From assembly GCF_000372465.1 (NCBI RefSeq), contig NZ_AQUZ01000006.1, positions 191,417 through 255,416 of the forward strand: DNA of 64,000 nt. The letters are read 5' to 3'. This document shows, in pieces, positions 33,089-42,468 of the stretch (position 1 is the first letter of the stretch; each line of letters opens with the position of its first letter). The position numbers and the translations under genes are program-made. The notes under the pieces were generated by a model. That model was not told the DNA's origin. It searched no databases and saw only the letters and a list, made by a program, of their open reading frames with translations. The stretch comes from Kribbella catacumbae DSM 19601 (GTDB taxonomy: Bacteria; Actinomycetota; Actinomycetes; Propionibacteriales; Kribbellaceae).

Positions 33089-36000
33089 CTAACCGCCGCA
33101 GGTCTCCTGGTAGGGAACTGCTCCTACGTACTGCGCCCACTCGCCGACATCGAGGCCTGTACCGACCCGCGCACAAGCCAGTTCGGTCGGATGCTCCCGC
33201 AACTCGATCAGGCCACTCAGATCGGTCAGCGTGACCTGTCCTCCTACGGTGCCGTCGCCTGCACCGGCGACAGCGAGTTTCCGCCCGTCGGGTGTGAACG
33301 CGATCGCACGAACCAGCGATCTTCCGGGCAGCGGTTCGCCGAGCGGGCGTGGCCTGACGGGATCCGCGAGATCCCAGAGGACAACGGTGCCTTTGTCCCC
33401 ACCGGTCGCCAGCAGCCGCCCGTCCGGGCTGAACGCGAGTGAACCCACACCACCGATCTCCGGCGTCAGCGGAAGGCCGAGCCGGGTGGGATGAGACGGA
33501 TCGCTGAGGTCGGTGAGCACGATGGTCTGATCTTCGCTGCCCGTCGCCAGAATCCGTCCGTCGGGCGAGATGGCGACCGACGTCACATGCTTGGTGTGAA
33601 GGGTCCGCAGGCTGCCAAGCTCGCGCGGCTCGCGTGGATTGCCGACGTCCCAGATCTGGGCACCACGGGTACCACCGTGCGGAACGATCGGTCTGGCGAG
33701 CAGGTGTCCGTCCCCCGAGAAGGCAACCTTGCCACCGAAGTCAATCGGATCGAGCGGCGGACCGAACCGCTGCACCTTGCCAGGATCACTGGTGTCCCAC
33801 AGCGTCAGATAGCTGCCGAACCCGTAGAAAACATCGATGGCCAGGACTTTGCCATCCGGCGAGAACCCGAGGTCGTTGATCACTCCTTCGCCGCCCTTGC
33901 CCGGGAAGAAGGGCTGCTTGATCACCGACCGTCTGGAGGGTTCGGCGGTGTCCATCACCGTCACCTGCCCATCTCCACCTGCGGCCGCGACGGTGCCCCG
34001 TGGATCGAAGACGACATCGGACTCTTTCTTGCCGCCGCTGACGACGTCCTGGGGCACCGCCGGTCGCGGACGCGCCGTTTCGCTGATGTCGATCCGGGTC
34101 ATCGTGTCCTTACGGCCGACGGACAACCAGCGCGCATCCTCTGAGAAGGCCAGGCCGGATACCGGCCCGTCACCCACCAGCGGCCTTCCCAGCGACCTCG
34201 GCAGGCCCGGGTCGGTGATGTCCCACAGGACCATCGGACCGTCCGTGCGGCTGGTCAGCACCCTGCGGCCGTCAGGGAAGACCACCGCTGCCCTGCCCTG
34301 GCTGCTGCCGCCTCTGATCGGTTCGCCGAGCAGTCGCGGATGCATGCGGTCGGCCAGATCCCACAGCCGCACGCTGTAGTCGCCGGAGATGGTGGCGACC
34401 ACGGGACGGTCGGGAAGGAAGACGAGGGAGGTGACACCACGCTCCGCCGTGATGAAGTTGGGCGAACCGGACGGTCCGGCCGGCTCCGAATCGCCGCTGC
34501 TGTCCGGTGGCCGGTCATAGGGCCGGGGGTCCGCAAGGTTCGCGATGTCCACCAGCCGGACCGCATAGCTGTTGCTCTCTTCCCCGGAGCCACCGATCGC
34601 GAGCGTCTTGCCGTCCGGCGAGACGAAAAGGTGCTGGGCTGTCGACCTAACTGTGGACAACGGCTCGCCCAACTGGCGCGGTGCGGCCGGGTTGGTCAGA
34701 TCTCGCAGGAACACATCGCTGTTGAAGCTGTCGATGCCGTCCGTCGCCAGTAGCCGTCTGGCCGGATTGAACGCGGCGGACGAGTTGAAGGCGATAGGCC
34801 GGCCGATCCGGGGATGAGCGGGTTTGCTGAGATCCCAGAGGCTGACCGACTTGTCGTAGTCCTCGTCGCTGGCGGCTGTGAGCAATACGCGGCTGTCGGC
34901 GAAGAACTGAAGGTCGTAAAGACTCTGACCGACCGTGAAGACCGGACCGAGCCGGCTCGCGGCGGCGACGTTCCACAGCGAGATGATCGCGGGGAAGCTA
35001 CCGCCGACGGCGAGTGTGCGCCCGTCCGGTGAGAAGACCAGCCGGGCCAGTTGTTTGGCTCCAGTGTCCAGCCGCTGACCGCGAAGCTTCGGATGCGCCG
35101 GGTCGGCGATGTCCCACAGCAACACCATCTTGGCGTCGCCGACCTTCGTGAACGCCAGACCTACCGCCAGCAGTTTGCCGTCCGGTGAAAGCGCGATCGG
35201 ACCAACCATTTCAACTTCATGTTTGAGGGGCACCCCGATCGCGCGGGGGCGGGCGGTGCCAGAGGCGTCCCAGAGGATCACGGTGCCGTCGTTACCGGTG
35301 GTGGCCATCAGCCGGCTGTCGGGCGTGAAGGCCGGCGTACCGATTTCGGACGTGTGGCCGGTCAGGGTTCCGGCGTAACGGGTGGAGATCAGGGTGTTGA
35401 CCAGGCTCGAGCGGGTGCGCGCGCTGGGGTCGATGCGGTCGGCGGCGATCGCGAGTTTCAGCGCCAGTTGCGGATCGTTGGATCCGGCGGTCTCGGCCTG
35501 GGCGACGAGTTGCCGGGCGATCGCGATCCGCTGCTGGCTCTCTGCCTCAGCTTGCTGGTTCTGCGCGACCCGGCTCTGGACGGCCGCGATGCCGGCCGCT
35601 GTGAGGGCGAGGACCAGGAGTACCGACAGGATCGTCGTGGCCAGGCGTCGGCGTTGGCGGTCGCGGGTGATCGAGGAGTACAGGAAGTCTCTTGCGGTGC
35701 TGCTCAGCTCGACGCGATCGGTGACCACCTTCCGCTCGCCGCCAGGTAGCCATCGCTGCCAGGTTCGTCCGGTTTCCGCTGGCTCCCGCTGGATTCGCGC
35801 ACCGGTGTCCAGTACGGCGGAATCCAGTTGCGCGCGCTCCCACAGCCGGTCCGCGGGACGGTGCTGCTCGGACCAGTCGGCAGCGGCGTGTTCGACGGCG
35901 CGGCGGGCCCGCAGCGCAGTACGGGCTTCTTTGATGGCGGCATCGAGTGGCGGCCAGGCTGACAAGAAGGCCTCGTGAGCGACACTGAGCTCGACGACTT

Positions 36001-37465
36001 TGTGCTCGGGTTCGTCCCTCGCGTTGGTGGTCAACAGCCGGCGTTCGACGAAGGCATCGAGTTCGGTGACGACGTCCTGCGGAAGCTCGGCCCGATTCAC
36101 CGCCCACCGAGTCGGCTGACCGTCTTCGTCCACGGTGACGAGTCGCAGCAGGCTCGCGATGACGTCCACTTCACTGCGACCGGTTGCCTTCATGGCGTTC
36201 TGCAAGGCGATGTCGGCCTGTCGTACGAGCGCGCCTTGGACTCCGCCGAGCTGGCGGTAGCGAACAGCGGAGAGCGCGCCGCCCCGCCGTACCCCCTCGG
36301 CGAGCTGCTCGAGAGTGAACGCCAACAGGGGAAGGCCGTCGCCCGTACTGGTGTCTTCGACGAGCTTGTCCACCAGTTCGTCCGGGATGCCGATCCCCGC
36401 GACCTTTGCCGGCCCTTCCACCACGCTGCGCAGCGCTTCGCGCCGCAACGGCCCGATGAGGTGGGACGAAGCCGACAGGATCGCCAGGTCGGGGTCGACC
36501 TGAATGCGGTCGAGGAACTCCGGCCGAAGGGTGGCGACTACCTGCAACGGACCGGCCATCGCATCCGCGAGCAGTTCGGCGAATCTGGTCTTCTCCGCGG
36601 GCGGAGTCTGGGTCAGGAGTTCCTCGAACTGATCCACGACGATCAGCAGCCGCCGACGCCGGCCGGGCGAGGCGATCAGGAGGTCATCGACCACGGCGGT
36701 CAGGCCGCGCTCCATCAGCTGCTCCCGTACTTGCGATGGAGTCCAGTTCAATGGCAGCGACCGCGCCGCCTCGGCCAGCTGCCGGGCCAGCTCACCGGTG
36801 GGGTCGGCTCGTGGACGCATCGGCGCGAGTGTCAGCCAGTCGGGCTCGTCCGCCAGTACGGGCAGCATTCCCGCCCGTACCAGGGAGGACTTGCCACAAC
36901 CGGATGGCCCGACGACCAGCAGGACCGTACTGGTGGCTTGCTCGGCCGGCGACCTCAGCCGACCGACGAGCTCGCTGACGTCGTCGGCCCGGCCGAAGAA
37001 CACCTTGCGCAGGTCGACGTCGAACGACACCAGCCCAGGGAACGGAGAACGGTCGTCCGGCCAGCCTGCTCCACCCGCCGCGTCGATGCGTCGCAGTACC
37101 TCCGACAGCACGTCCCGAGCGACCTGACCGCCGGCCAGATCCGTGTACTGCAAGGACTTGAGCAGCGGATGCCGAACACCCTCCTCGGCGATGACCGGCA
37201 GTACACGGCTCCCGCGGTCGCGAGCGATGCTGATCTCAAAGGTGCACCAGATGGACTCCAGATAAGGCGTCGTGATCAGACTGACCACGGCATCGGCCCA
37301 CCGCAACCGCTCCCCTAGCCGAGCTTCCCACTCCTCACCGATCTCGATCCCGTCCCGCAGATCCCGATCGAGAAAAACGTCGTGCCCCTCCGCGCTCAAC
37401 CAGTCATGCACCTCGGCAGCCAGCGCGGAATCCGCACCCGCATGACTGATGAACACCCTGGCCAT
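33089..37465 (-). CDS. TIR - STAND NTPase - transmembrane - WD40 protein
   Basis: The 1458-residue protein has four parts. Residues 1-125 are a TIR domain (VFISHAGADSALAAEVHDWL) with the catalytic Glu candidate E77 in SIWCTFE. Residues 140-590 are a STAND-type NTPase with Walker A GPSGCGKSS (186-194) and Walker B VVDQFEE (276-282). A membrane helix is at 608-629. Residues 690-1430 hold about 14 WD40 blades (e.g. FSPDGRLLATGGDKGTVVLW). TIR enzymes often cleave NAD+; STAND/WD40 proteins act as sensors. It is a strong candidate for an abortive-infection sensor-effector, although a membrane-anchored signalling role is possible. ATG 37465 follows GGGGGAA. Confidence 0.9.
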   Translation of the reverse strand: MARVFISHAGADSALAAEVHDWLSAEGHDVFLDRDLRDGIEIGEEWEARLGERLRWADAVVSLITTPYLESIWCTFEISIARDRGSRVLPVIAEEGVRHPLLKSLQYTDLAGGQVARDVLSEVLRRIDAAGGAGWPDDRSPFPGLVSFDVDLRKVFFGRADDVSELVGRLRSPAEQATSTVLLVVGPSGCGKSSLVRAGMLPVLADEPDWLTLAPMRPRADPTGELARQLAEAARSLPLNWTPSQVREQLMERGLTAVVDDLLIASPGRRRRLLIVVDQFEELLTQTPPAEKTRFAELLADAMAGPLQVVATLRPEFLDRIQVDPDLAILSASSHLIGPLRREALRSVVEGPAKVAGIGIPDELVDKLVEDTSTGDGLPLLAFTLEQLAEGVRRGGALSAVRYRQLGGVQGALVRQADIALQNAMKATGRSEVDVIASLLRLVTVDEDGQPTRWAVNRAELPQDVVTELDAFVERRLLTTNARDEPEHKVVELSVAHEAFLSAWPPLDAAIKEARTALRARRAVEHAAADWSEQHRPADRLWERAQLDSAVLDTGARIQREPAETGRTWQRWLPGGERKVVTDRVELSSTARDFLYSSITRDRQRRRLATTILSVLLVLALTAAGIAAVQSRVAQNQQAEAESQQRIAIARQLVAQAETAGSNDPQLALKLAIAADRIDPSARTRSSLVNTLISTRYAGTLTGHTSEIGTPAFTPDSRLMATTGNDGTVILWDASGTARPRAIGVPLKHEVEMVGPIALSPDGKLLAVGLAFTKVGDAKMVLLWDIADPAHPKLRGQRLDTGAKQLARLVFSPDGRTLAVGGSFPAIISLWNVAAASRLGPVFTVGQSLYDLQFFADSRVLLTAASDEDYDKSVSLWDLSKPAHPRIGRPIAFNSSAAFNPARRLLATDGIDSFNSDVFLRDLTNPAAPRQLGEPLSTVRSTAQHLFVSPDGKTLAIGGSGEESNSYAVRLVDIANLADPRPYDRPPDSSGDSEPAGPSGSPNFITAERGVTSLVFLPDRPVVATISGDYSVRLWDLADRMHPRLLGEPIRGGSSQGRAAVVFPDGRRVLTSRTDGPMVLWDITDPGLPRSLGRPLVGDGPVSGLAFSEDARWLSVGRKDTMTRIDISETARPRPAVPQDVVSGGKKESDVVFDPRGTVAAAGGDGQVTVMDTAEPSRRSVIKQPFFPGKGGEGVINDLGFSPDGKVLAIDVFYGFGSYLTLWDTSDPGKVQRFGPPLDPIDFGGKVAFSGDGHLLARPIVPHGGTRGAQIWDVGNPREPRELGSLRTLHTKHVTSVAISPDGRILATGSEDQTIVLTDLSDPSHPTRLGLPLTPEIGGVGSLAFSPDGRLLATGGDKGTVVLWDLADPVRPRPLGEPLPGRSLVRAIAFTPDGRKLAVAGAGDGTVGGQVTLTDLSGLIELREHPTELACARVGTGLDVGEWAQYVGAVPYQETCGG

Positions 37466-37856
37466 CGCAGTTCCCCCAACCCCCAGCCCACCCCAACCCG
37501 TGCTCGAATCGTGCCGTTCCTCTCACACAGAGTCAACGGCCTACCCGGCAGGTGTACGACTCAGAGACCCCACACGCCATCAGCAACCCCGTGCACTGGC
37601 TCCGCTCCGACCAGCCCACCGGCCAAGGGCACCGCCGGTTTGGGCACCCGCGCGGCCAGCGCCAGTTGACGACGGCCTGCCCCGTCCGGAACGCGTCGTG
37701 ACACGGCCACTCGCCCAGCACGTCCTGTTCCATCGGTAGACCCGCCCACGGGCGCCTGCTGCAACCACCGGGAGCCGCGACGCAGGAGCGGCCGGGAATG
37801 GGCGGGCGGGAGCACGCGACGCAGGAGCGGGTGTGGGGGACGTAGTACAAGAAGAA
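37466..37856. other. Gene-free interval after the TIR gene
   Basis: No convincing gene is seen. The 15-bp word GCGACGCAGGAGCGG occurs twice in direct orientation (37777-37791 and 37816-37830). The promoter of the TIR-STAND-WD40 gene should lie at the left end; no palindromic operator was recognised. Confidence 0.5.
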
Positions 37857-37890
37857 CCTCCGCACCCCGGGGACACTCGGGGTGCGGAGG
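37857..37890 (-). terminator. Rho-independent terminator of the chitosanase gene
   Basis: CCTCCGCACCCC (37857-37868) and GGGGTGCGGAGG (37879-37890) are perfect 12-bp arms with a 10-bp loop. Read on the minus strand the hairpin begins 11 bp after the chitosanase stop and is followed by TTCTTCTT, a good terminator layout. Confidence 0.85.
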
Positions 37891-37901
37891 GTGGGGGCGG
37901 G

Positions 37902-38774
37902 TCAGCCGATGTGGAAGCTGTCGCCGTAGACCTTCCAGTTCAGCGGGGTGTTGAGGTTGAGGTTGCCGTTGCGGAGGAAGACGCGTTGGGCGGTGTCCAC
38001 GCGGCTGGTGTCGCTGTGGGCTTCTTCCTGCTTCATCGCCCAGACCCGGGCGTCGAGGAAGGCATTCAGCCAGGGGGTCTCGTTGCCGCCCTGGGCCGGG
38101 GGCTTGGCCTTGGTCAGGGCGCGCTTGCGGATGTTGCGGAAGCTGGTGGAGTCGCCGCCGTCGCCGTGCATGACGATCGCGTCGTAGTACATGAACTGAC
38201 CGAGCGTGCCGACGCCGTCGGACTTGCCCTGGGCTACGGACGGGTTGAAGTAGACCCGGTCGCGCTCGTTGTTCTGGGCGGTCTTGAAAGCGCTGTCAGC
38301 CGCAGCGGTCTTCCAGTCCTTCGTGTAGTTCGGGTCGAGCCCGGCATGCGAGTCGGTGCCGTCCACCCGACGCAGAGCCGGCAGGTACTTCGCCAGCACG
38401 TTGCCCGGCTTGCGGTTCGTGTACAGCTCCACCAGATCAAGCATGTCGCCGGTACCGGAACAGAACCCGATGATCCCGGCCGTGTAGCCGCGACCGTCGT
38501 CGATGTCCTCGATGTACTTGTACTGCGCCTTCCAGTCCAGCGAGGAGTTCTCCGCGCTGGACACGATCTTCATCGCGATTTCCTTCTTGGCCGGGTCGTC
38601 GAGCCCGGTCGCGGCCGGCGCCAGGACAGTGCCGCGGTACTGCGTACCGTCCTCGCGCGGCTGGAACGGCGAGGCATAGGCGGTCGCCGGGGCGGCGGCG
38701 ACGGCGAGGCCGACCAAGATGCCGGTCAGTCGCCGGCTGGTGCTCCTGGGGGACCTATGGGGGCGGTTGAGCAC
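37902..38774 (-). CDS. csn: Secreted GH46 chitosanase
   Basis: The 290-residue protein starts at GTG 38774 after GGAGGAGAG. A long signal peptide ends near ATAYASPFQP. The GH46 core follows: KIVSSAENSSLDWKAQYKYI holds the catalytic Glu, and EDIDDGRGYTAGIIGFCSG the catalytic Asp region. The family blocks YDAIVMHGDGGDS and FLDARVWAMKQEEAHSDTS are present. It hydrolyses chitosan outside the cell and complements the GH19 chitinase at 6.4 kb. It sits alone on the minus strand with its own terminator, within accessory DNA between helY and the DAG kinase. Confidence 0.95.
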   Translation of the reverse strand: MLNRPHRSPRSTSRRLTGILVGLAVAAAPATAYASPFQPREDGTQYRGTVLAPAATGLDDPAKKEIAMKIVSSAENSSLDWKAQYKYIEDIDDGRGYTAGIIGFCSGTGDMLDLVELYTNRKPGNVLAKYLPALRRVDGTDSHAGLDPNYTKDWKTAAADSAFKTAQNNERDRVYFNPSVAQGKSDGVGTLGQFMYYDAIVMHGDGGDSTSFRNIRKRALTKAKPPAQGGNETPWLNAFLDARVWAMKQEEAHSDTSRVDTAQRVFLRNGNLNLNTPLNWKVYGDSFHIG

Positions 38775-38822
38775 GATCTCTCCTCCGAGGGGCGTCGAGG
38801 GTTCATCTGTTAGGAAGCTTTA

Positions 38823-38833
38823 CTATCAGATAG
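38823..38833. promoter_or_regulatory. Small palindrome upstream of the chitosanase gene
   Basis: CTATCAGATAG is a perfect 5-bp palindrome about a central A, about 50 bp upstream of the chitosanase start in an AT-rich stretch that also contains AAGCTTT. Chitosanase genes of actinomycetes are commonly controlled by a repressor that binds a palindrome in this position; correspondence to that operator was not established. Confidence 0.35.
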
Positions 38834-38880
38834 ACTCGATGACCAACAGAGATCGCTGCATTTCATTCAGTGACGACGAC

Positions 38881-39753
38881 TCAGCAGAAGACGGTCAAGG
38901 CCCCTGGCGCGATGCCGATGTCGATCGGCAGCGGCCCGAGGATCTCACCGTCGCCGTACGCCGTGACGCCGGGCGACTCGAGCCGAACCGAGCGGCCGCG
39001 CAGTGTTTGCACCGCCGGATGACCGAGATGCGTCCCCTTGGACAGCTTCGGGAACATCTGCAGCAGCGTCAGCCGCGACACCGGCTTGATGATCGTCACG
39101 TCGAGCAGCCCGTCGTCGATCACGGCGCCGGCGCAGATCTGCAGACCCCCGCCGTACGTCGGCCCGGTGCCGACGGCGACCAGCATCCCGTCGGTCTCGA
39201 TCACCTCGCCGTCGACGGTAAGGACATACGAGATCGGCTTGAACGTGCGCAGCTCGGCGAGCGTCGCGATGGTGTAGCGCGCGTTGCCCTTCGGCCAGGT
39301 CATCGCGTTGGCGCGCTTGTTCACCAACGAGTCGAAGCCGCCGGCCACGACAGTGGTGATGAACTCGTCCTTGGCCGTCGCCAGGTCGACCGACCTGGTC
39401 TCACCCTTGACGATCAGCGCGGCCGCAGCCTTCGGATCCTTCAGCGGTACGCCGACGCCGCGGGCGAAGTCGTTGCCGGTACCGGCCGGGATCACCCCGA
39501 ACGGCATACCGGACTTGGCCAGCACCTGGGCGCCGAGGTGGATCGTGCCGTCACCGCCGACGAGCGCGACGGCGTCCGCGCCGGAAGCGATCACCTCGGC
39601 GGAGATCCGGCCGACGTCCTCGGCGCAGGTGGTCGTGTACTCGTCGACGGTCAGCCCGCCGGACTCCAGCTCGGCGCGGACCACGGGCGCGACCCGGGCG
39701 CCGAGCCCTCTGCCGCTGGTGGGGTTGACCACCAGCGCGATCTTGCGGCCCAT
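38881..39753 (-). CDS. Diacylglycerol/lipid kinase family protein
   Basis: The product is about 290 residues from the ATG at 39753 (MGRKIALVVNPTSGRGLGA). Motifs are VALVGGDGTIHLGAQVLA (GGDGT catalytic loop) and FGVIPAGTGNDFARGVGVP, diagnostic of DagK_cat enzymes that phosphorylate diacylglycerol or related lipids. Its ATG shares bases with the tatC stop (TGATG), so it is translationally coupled to the tat operon, the usual arrangement in actinobacteria where helY normally follows. Confidence 0.92.
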   Translation of the reverse strand: MGRKIALVVNPTSGRGLGARVAPVVRAELESGGLTVDEYTTTCAEDVGRISAEVIASGADAVALVGGDGTIHLGAQVLAKSGMPFGVIPAGTGNDFARGVGVPLKDPKAAAALIVKGETRSVDLATAKDEFITTVVAGGFDSLVNKRANAMTWPKGNARYTIATLAELRTFKPISYVLTVDGEVIETDGMLVAVGTGPTYGGGLQICAGAVIDDGLLDVTIIKPVSRLTLLQMFPKLSKGTHLGHPAVQTLRGRSVRLESPGVTAYGDGEILGPLPIDIGIAPGALTVFC

Positions 39754-40574
39754 CAGTCGGCCAGCAATTCTCGGGCCTTGCGGGCCTTCCGCCGGTCGTT
39801 CAGCCGGGCGATGATCTCGGCGGCGAAGAACAGCGCGCACATCGGGATCGCCAGGAACATCAGCGAGAACGGGTCACCGGACGGTGTCGCCACCGCGCCG
39901 AAGACGAAGATCGCCAAGATGATGTACGGCCGGAACTTCGACAGTGCCGCGGCCGGGACGATCCCCAGGATGTTCAGCAGCACGACCACCAACGGCAGCA
40001 GGAACGCGATCCCGAACACCAGCATCGTGCGCAGGACGAAGTCCAGGTACTCCGGCAGGGTGATCAGGTTCTGGGCGAAGCTCGGGGTGAAGCCGATCAG
40101 GATCTCGATGCCCTTGGGGAGGGTCCAGTAGGCGACCGCCAGGCCGGCGCAGAACAGCGGGGTCGCGATCCCCGCGAACAGCATCGCCCAGCGCTTCTCG
40201 GTGCGGTGCAAGCCGGGCGCGATGAACGCCCACAGCTGGTACAGCCAGACCGGGGAGGCCAGGATCAGGCCGAACACCAGCGAGATCTTGATCTGGAAGG
40301 TGAACGGCGAGGTCACCGAGTTGAAGGTGAGCTCGGGCTTCTTGCCGCCGTTCTTGCTGGCGAGCAGATCGGCGACACCCGCGTCGAACGGCCGCTTGAG
40401 GAAGTTCAGCGCGTAGTCGTAGAAGATGTAGCCGACGATCGACAGCAGCACGATCGCGAGCACCGCGATGACCAGGCGGTTGCGCAGTTCCGCGATGTGC
40501 TCGCGGAGGGTCATCCGACCCTCTTCATCCTTCGGACGGCTTTCCTTCTTCCGTCCGAACCTCACCATCGTCAC
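39753..40574 (-). CDS. tatC: Sec-independent translocase TatC
   Basis: The 273-residue TatC has six membrane helices and the MTLREHIAELRNRLVIAVLA N-terminal signature. The cytoplasmic/periplasmic loop FIAPGLHRTEKRWAM and the conserved TLPEYLDFVLR are also present. TatC binds twin-arginine signal peptides such as that of the serine hydrolase at 27.9 kb. It is 16 bp downstream of tatA and overlaps the DAG kinase start. Confidence 0.96.
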   Translation of the reverse strand: MTMVRFGRKKESRPKDEEGRMTLREHIAELRNRLVIAVLAIVLLSIVGYIFYDYALNFLKRPFDAGVADLLASKNGGKKPELTFNSVTSPFTFQIKISLVFGLILASPVWLYQLWAFIAPGLHRTEKRWAMLFAGIATPLFCAGLAVAYWTLPKGIEILIGFTPSFAQNLITLPEYLDFVLRTMLVFGIAFLLPLVVVLLNILGIVPAAALSKFRPYIILAIFVFGAVATPSGDPFSLMFLAIPMCALFFAAEIIARLNDRRKARKARELLAD

Positions 40575-40590
40575 AGGTGGTGCGTGCGGC

Positions 40591-40899
40591 TCAGTTAGCC
40601 GTGTGCGTCGGCGGCTGGCCGTCGCCCGGCGCCTGGCCGTTCACCTGGTTCGGCTGCTGGACCGACTGCTGGCTGGGCGCCTGGACCTGCGGGTTGACCT
40701 GCTGGGTCGGTGCCTGGGTGCCCTCGGTCAGCTCGCCGTCCTTCTTGCGGCCCGGGCCGACCTCTTCTTCCCAGATCTTCTTCGACTTGCCCAGCTGCTT
40801 CACCAAAGCCGGCAGCTTGGCCGACCCGAAGAGCAGCACGACGATCGCGAGGATGACGAGCCACTCCGCGCCCTGAGGCATACCGAGTTGCGTGACCAT
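40591..40899 (-). CDS. tatA: Sec-independent translocase TatA
   Basis: The 102-residue protein has a single N-terminal helix (EWLVILAIVVLLFGSAKLPA) and the amphipathic LVKQLGKSKKIWEEEVG, then a Gln/Pro-rich tail. The FG motif after the helix is present. It forms the Tat pore with TatC. ATG 40899 follows AAGGGAG. Confidence 0.96.
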   Translation of the reverse strand: MVTQLGMPQGAEWLVILAIVVLLFGSAKLPALVKQLGKSKKIWEEEVGPGRKKDGELTEGTQAPTQQVNPQVQAPSQQSVQQPNQVNGQAPGDGQPPTHTAN

Positions 40900-40951
40900 G
40901 ACGAACTCCCTTTACCGACTTCTACTCGTGGCTCAACCGTGAGCGCCGATA

Positions 40952-41143
40952 CTACGCCCGGACCCGCGCATCCTCGCCGGTCCGTCCGGACCCGGCCTCC
41001 GACTGCGCATCCTCGAGCTTGGACTGGGCGGCGACCAACTCACGAGTCAGTGCCTTGGCCTGGCCCCACACCCTCCGGGCGAGCAGGGCGAGGACCAGAA
41101 GCCACACCGCCACCACACCGAGGAAGAGCAGGAACCAATACAT
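40952..41143 (-). CDS. Small conserved membrane protein upstream of tatA
   Basis: The 63-residue protein MYWFLLFLGVVAVWLLVLAL continues with a helix, then RRVWGQAKALTRELVAAQSK and an acidic tail. One membrane segment is followed by a short coiled region. Similar short proteins precede tatA in related actinobacteria. It is probably transcribed with tatA-tatC; function unknown. Confidence 0.7.
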   Translation of the reverse strand: MYWFLLFLGVVAVWLLVLALLARRVWGQAKALTRELVAAQSKLEDAQSEAGSGRTGEDARVRA

Positions 41144-41259
41144 ATCCCTGAGCCTATCCGGTCCCTGGTCTCGACCCCGAAGCGCAGCCCGTCGTTGTGG
41201 ACAACGGTGTCGGAACGTGATGGTAGAAACAGGGGACTACCAGACCTCAGGGGGCGCGG

Positions 41260-42456
41260 ATGGAACGGATATCGGTCGGGGAACGGCGGGCCAGACTTGG
41301 GCGACGGCATCGGCTGGTGCGCGGGGCGGAGGCGGCGGATCCGGTCGAGGCGGCGCGCTCGATGGTCGTGCTGCACGCGACCGATCCAGCGACCGTTCAC
41401 CTGTCCATCGCGGCGCGGGTGCCTGGCAGTGAGGTCGCGGGGACGGAGCGTGCCCTGTACGACGAGCGCACGCTGATCCGGATGCTCGGCATGCGTCGAA
41501 CGGTGTTCGTCGTACCGACGTCCTTCGCGCCGGTGATCCAGGCGGCGTGTACCGACGACATCGCGCTCAAGCAGCGGAAACTCCTGGTCAAGCACCTGGC
41601 CGAAGCGGGCATCGCGGGTGATGTCGAGGAGTGCGGCCATTGGTTGCGGGCGGTCGAGGAGTCGACCGCGACCGCGCTGGCCCTGCGCGGGTCGGCGACG
41701 GCTCAGGAGTTGTCGGCCGACGAGCCACGGCTGCGCAGCCGGCTGGCGATGGCTCCTGGCAAGTCGTACGCCGCCCAGCCGTACGTGACGAGTCGCGTCC
41801 TATTCCAGCTCTCGGCGGAGGGCCGGATCGTCCGGGGCAGACCGCTCGGGACCTGGTTGAGCGCCCAGCATCAGTGGTCGCCGGTGGAGAACTGGCTGCC
41901 CGACGGCTTCGGCCACAAACCGCCGGCCGAGGAGGCGAGAGCGACTCTTGCGCGGGCCTGGCTGGAGTCGTTCGGGCCGGGGACGTCGGCGGACCTGCAG
42001 TGGTGGAGCGGCTGGACGCTCGGTCAGACGCGGAAGGCTCTGGCCGCTGTCGAAGCCGTCCAGGTCGACCTGGACGGAGTGGTCGGTTACGTGCTGCCTG
42101 GCGACGAGGCGCCGGAGGTCGAGCCTGAGCCGTGGGTGGCGTTCCTGCCCGCGCTGGACCCGACGCCGATGGGCTGGAAGGACCGCGACTGGTATCTGGG
42201 CGAGCACAAGGGCCGGTTGTTCGACACCACCGGCAACATCGGCCCGTCGATCTGGGCCGACGGGCGGGTCGTCGGCGGCTGGGGGCAGCCGGAGTCGGGC
42301 GATGTCCGCTATCAGTTGCTCGACGATGTGGGCACCGAAACCGCCGCCGCGATCGAGACCGAGGCCGACCGCTGGACCAAGTGGCTGGCCGGAGTCCGCA
42401 TCACCCCCCGCGGCCGCCGCGCCTCCCCCATGGAACAACAACTCTCCAAAGCCTGA
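41260..42456 (+). CDS. Winged-helix DNA-binding (HTH_42/AlkZ-like) protein
   Basis: The 398-residue protein begins with MERISVGERRARLGRRHRLV. The LxxTDPATVHLSIAARV block and the C-terminal AFLPALDPTPMGWKDRDWYL plus IWADGRVVGGW match the HTH_42 family. That family includes the AlkX/AlkZ DNA glycosylases, which unhook interstrand crosslinks and natural alkylating antibiotics. The catalytic Gln-x-Gln motif was not verified. It is monocistronic, convergent with pafC. Confidence 0.85.
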   Translation: MERISVGERRARLGRRHRLVRGAEAADPVEAARSMVVLHATDPATVHLSIAARVPGSEVAGTERALYDERTLIRMLGMRRTVFVVPTSFAPVIQAACTDDIALKQRKLLVKHLAEAGIAGDVEECGHWLRAVEESTATALALRGSATAQELSADEPRLRSRLAMAPGKSYAAQPYVTSRVLFQLSAEGRIVRGRPLGTWLSAQHQWSPVENWLPDGFGHKPPAEEARATLARAWLESFGPGTSADLQWWSGWTLGQTRKALAAVEAVQVDLDGVVGYVLPGDEAPEVEPEPWVAFLPALDPTPMGWKDRDWYLGEHKGRLFDTTGNIGPSIWADGRVVGGWGQPESGDVRYQLLDDVGTETAAAIETEADRWTKWLAGVRITPRGRRASPMEQQLSKA

Positions 42457-42468
42457 CCCACCTATTGT

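Noticed and set aside
35975..37318. Long open frame opposite the TIR-STAND-WD40 gene
   Set aside because: The sense strand carries intact TIR and Walker motifs; the antisense product has no recognisable domain.
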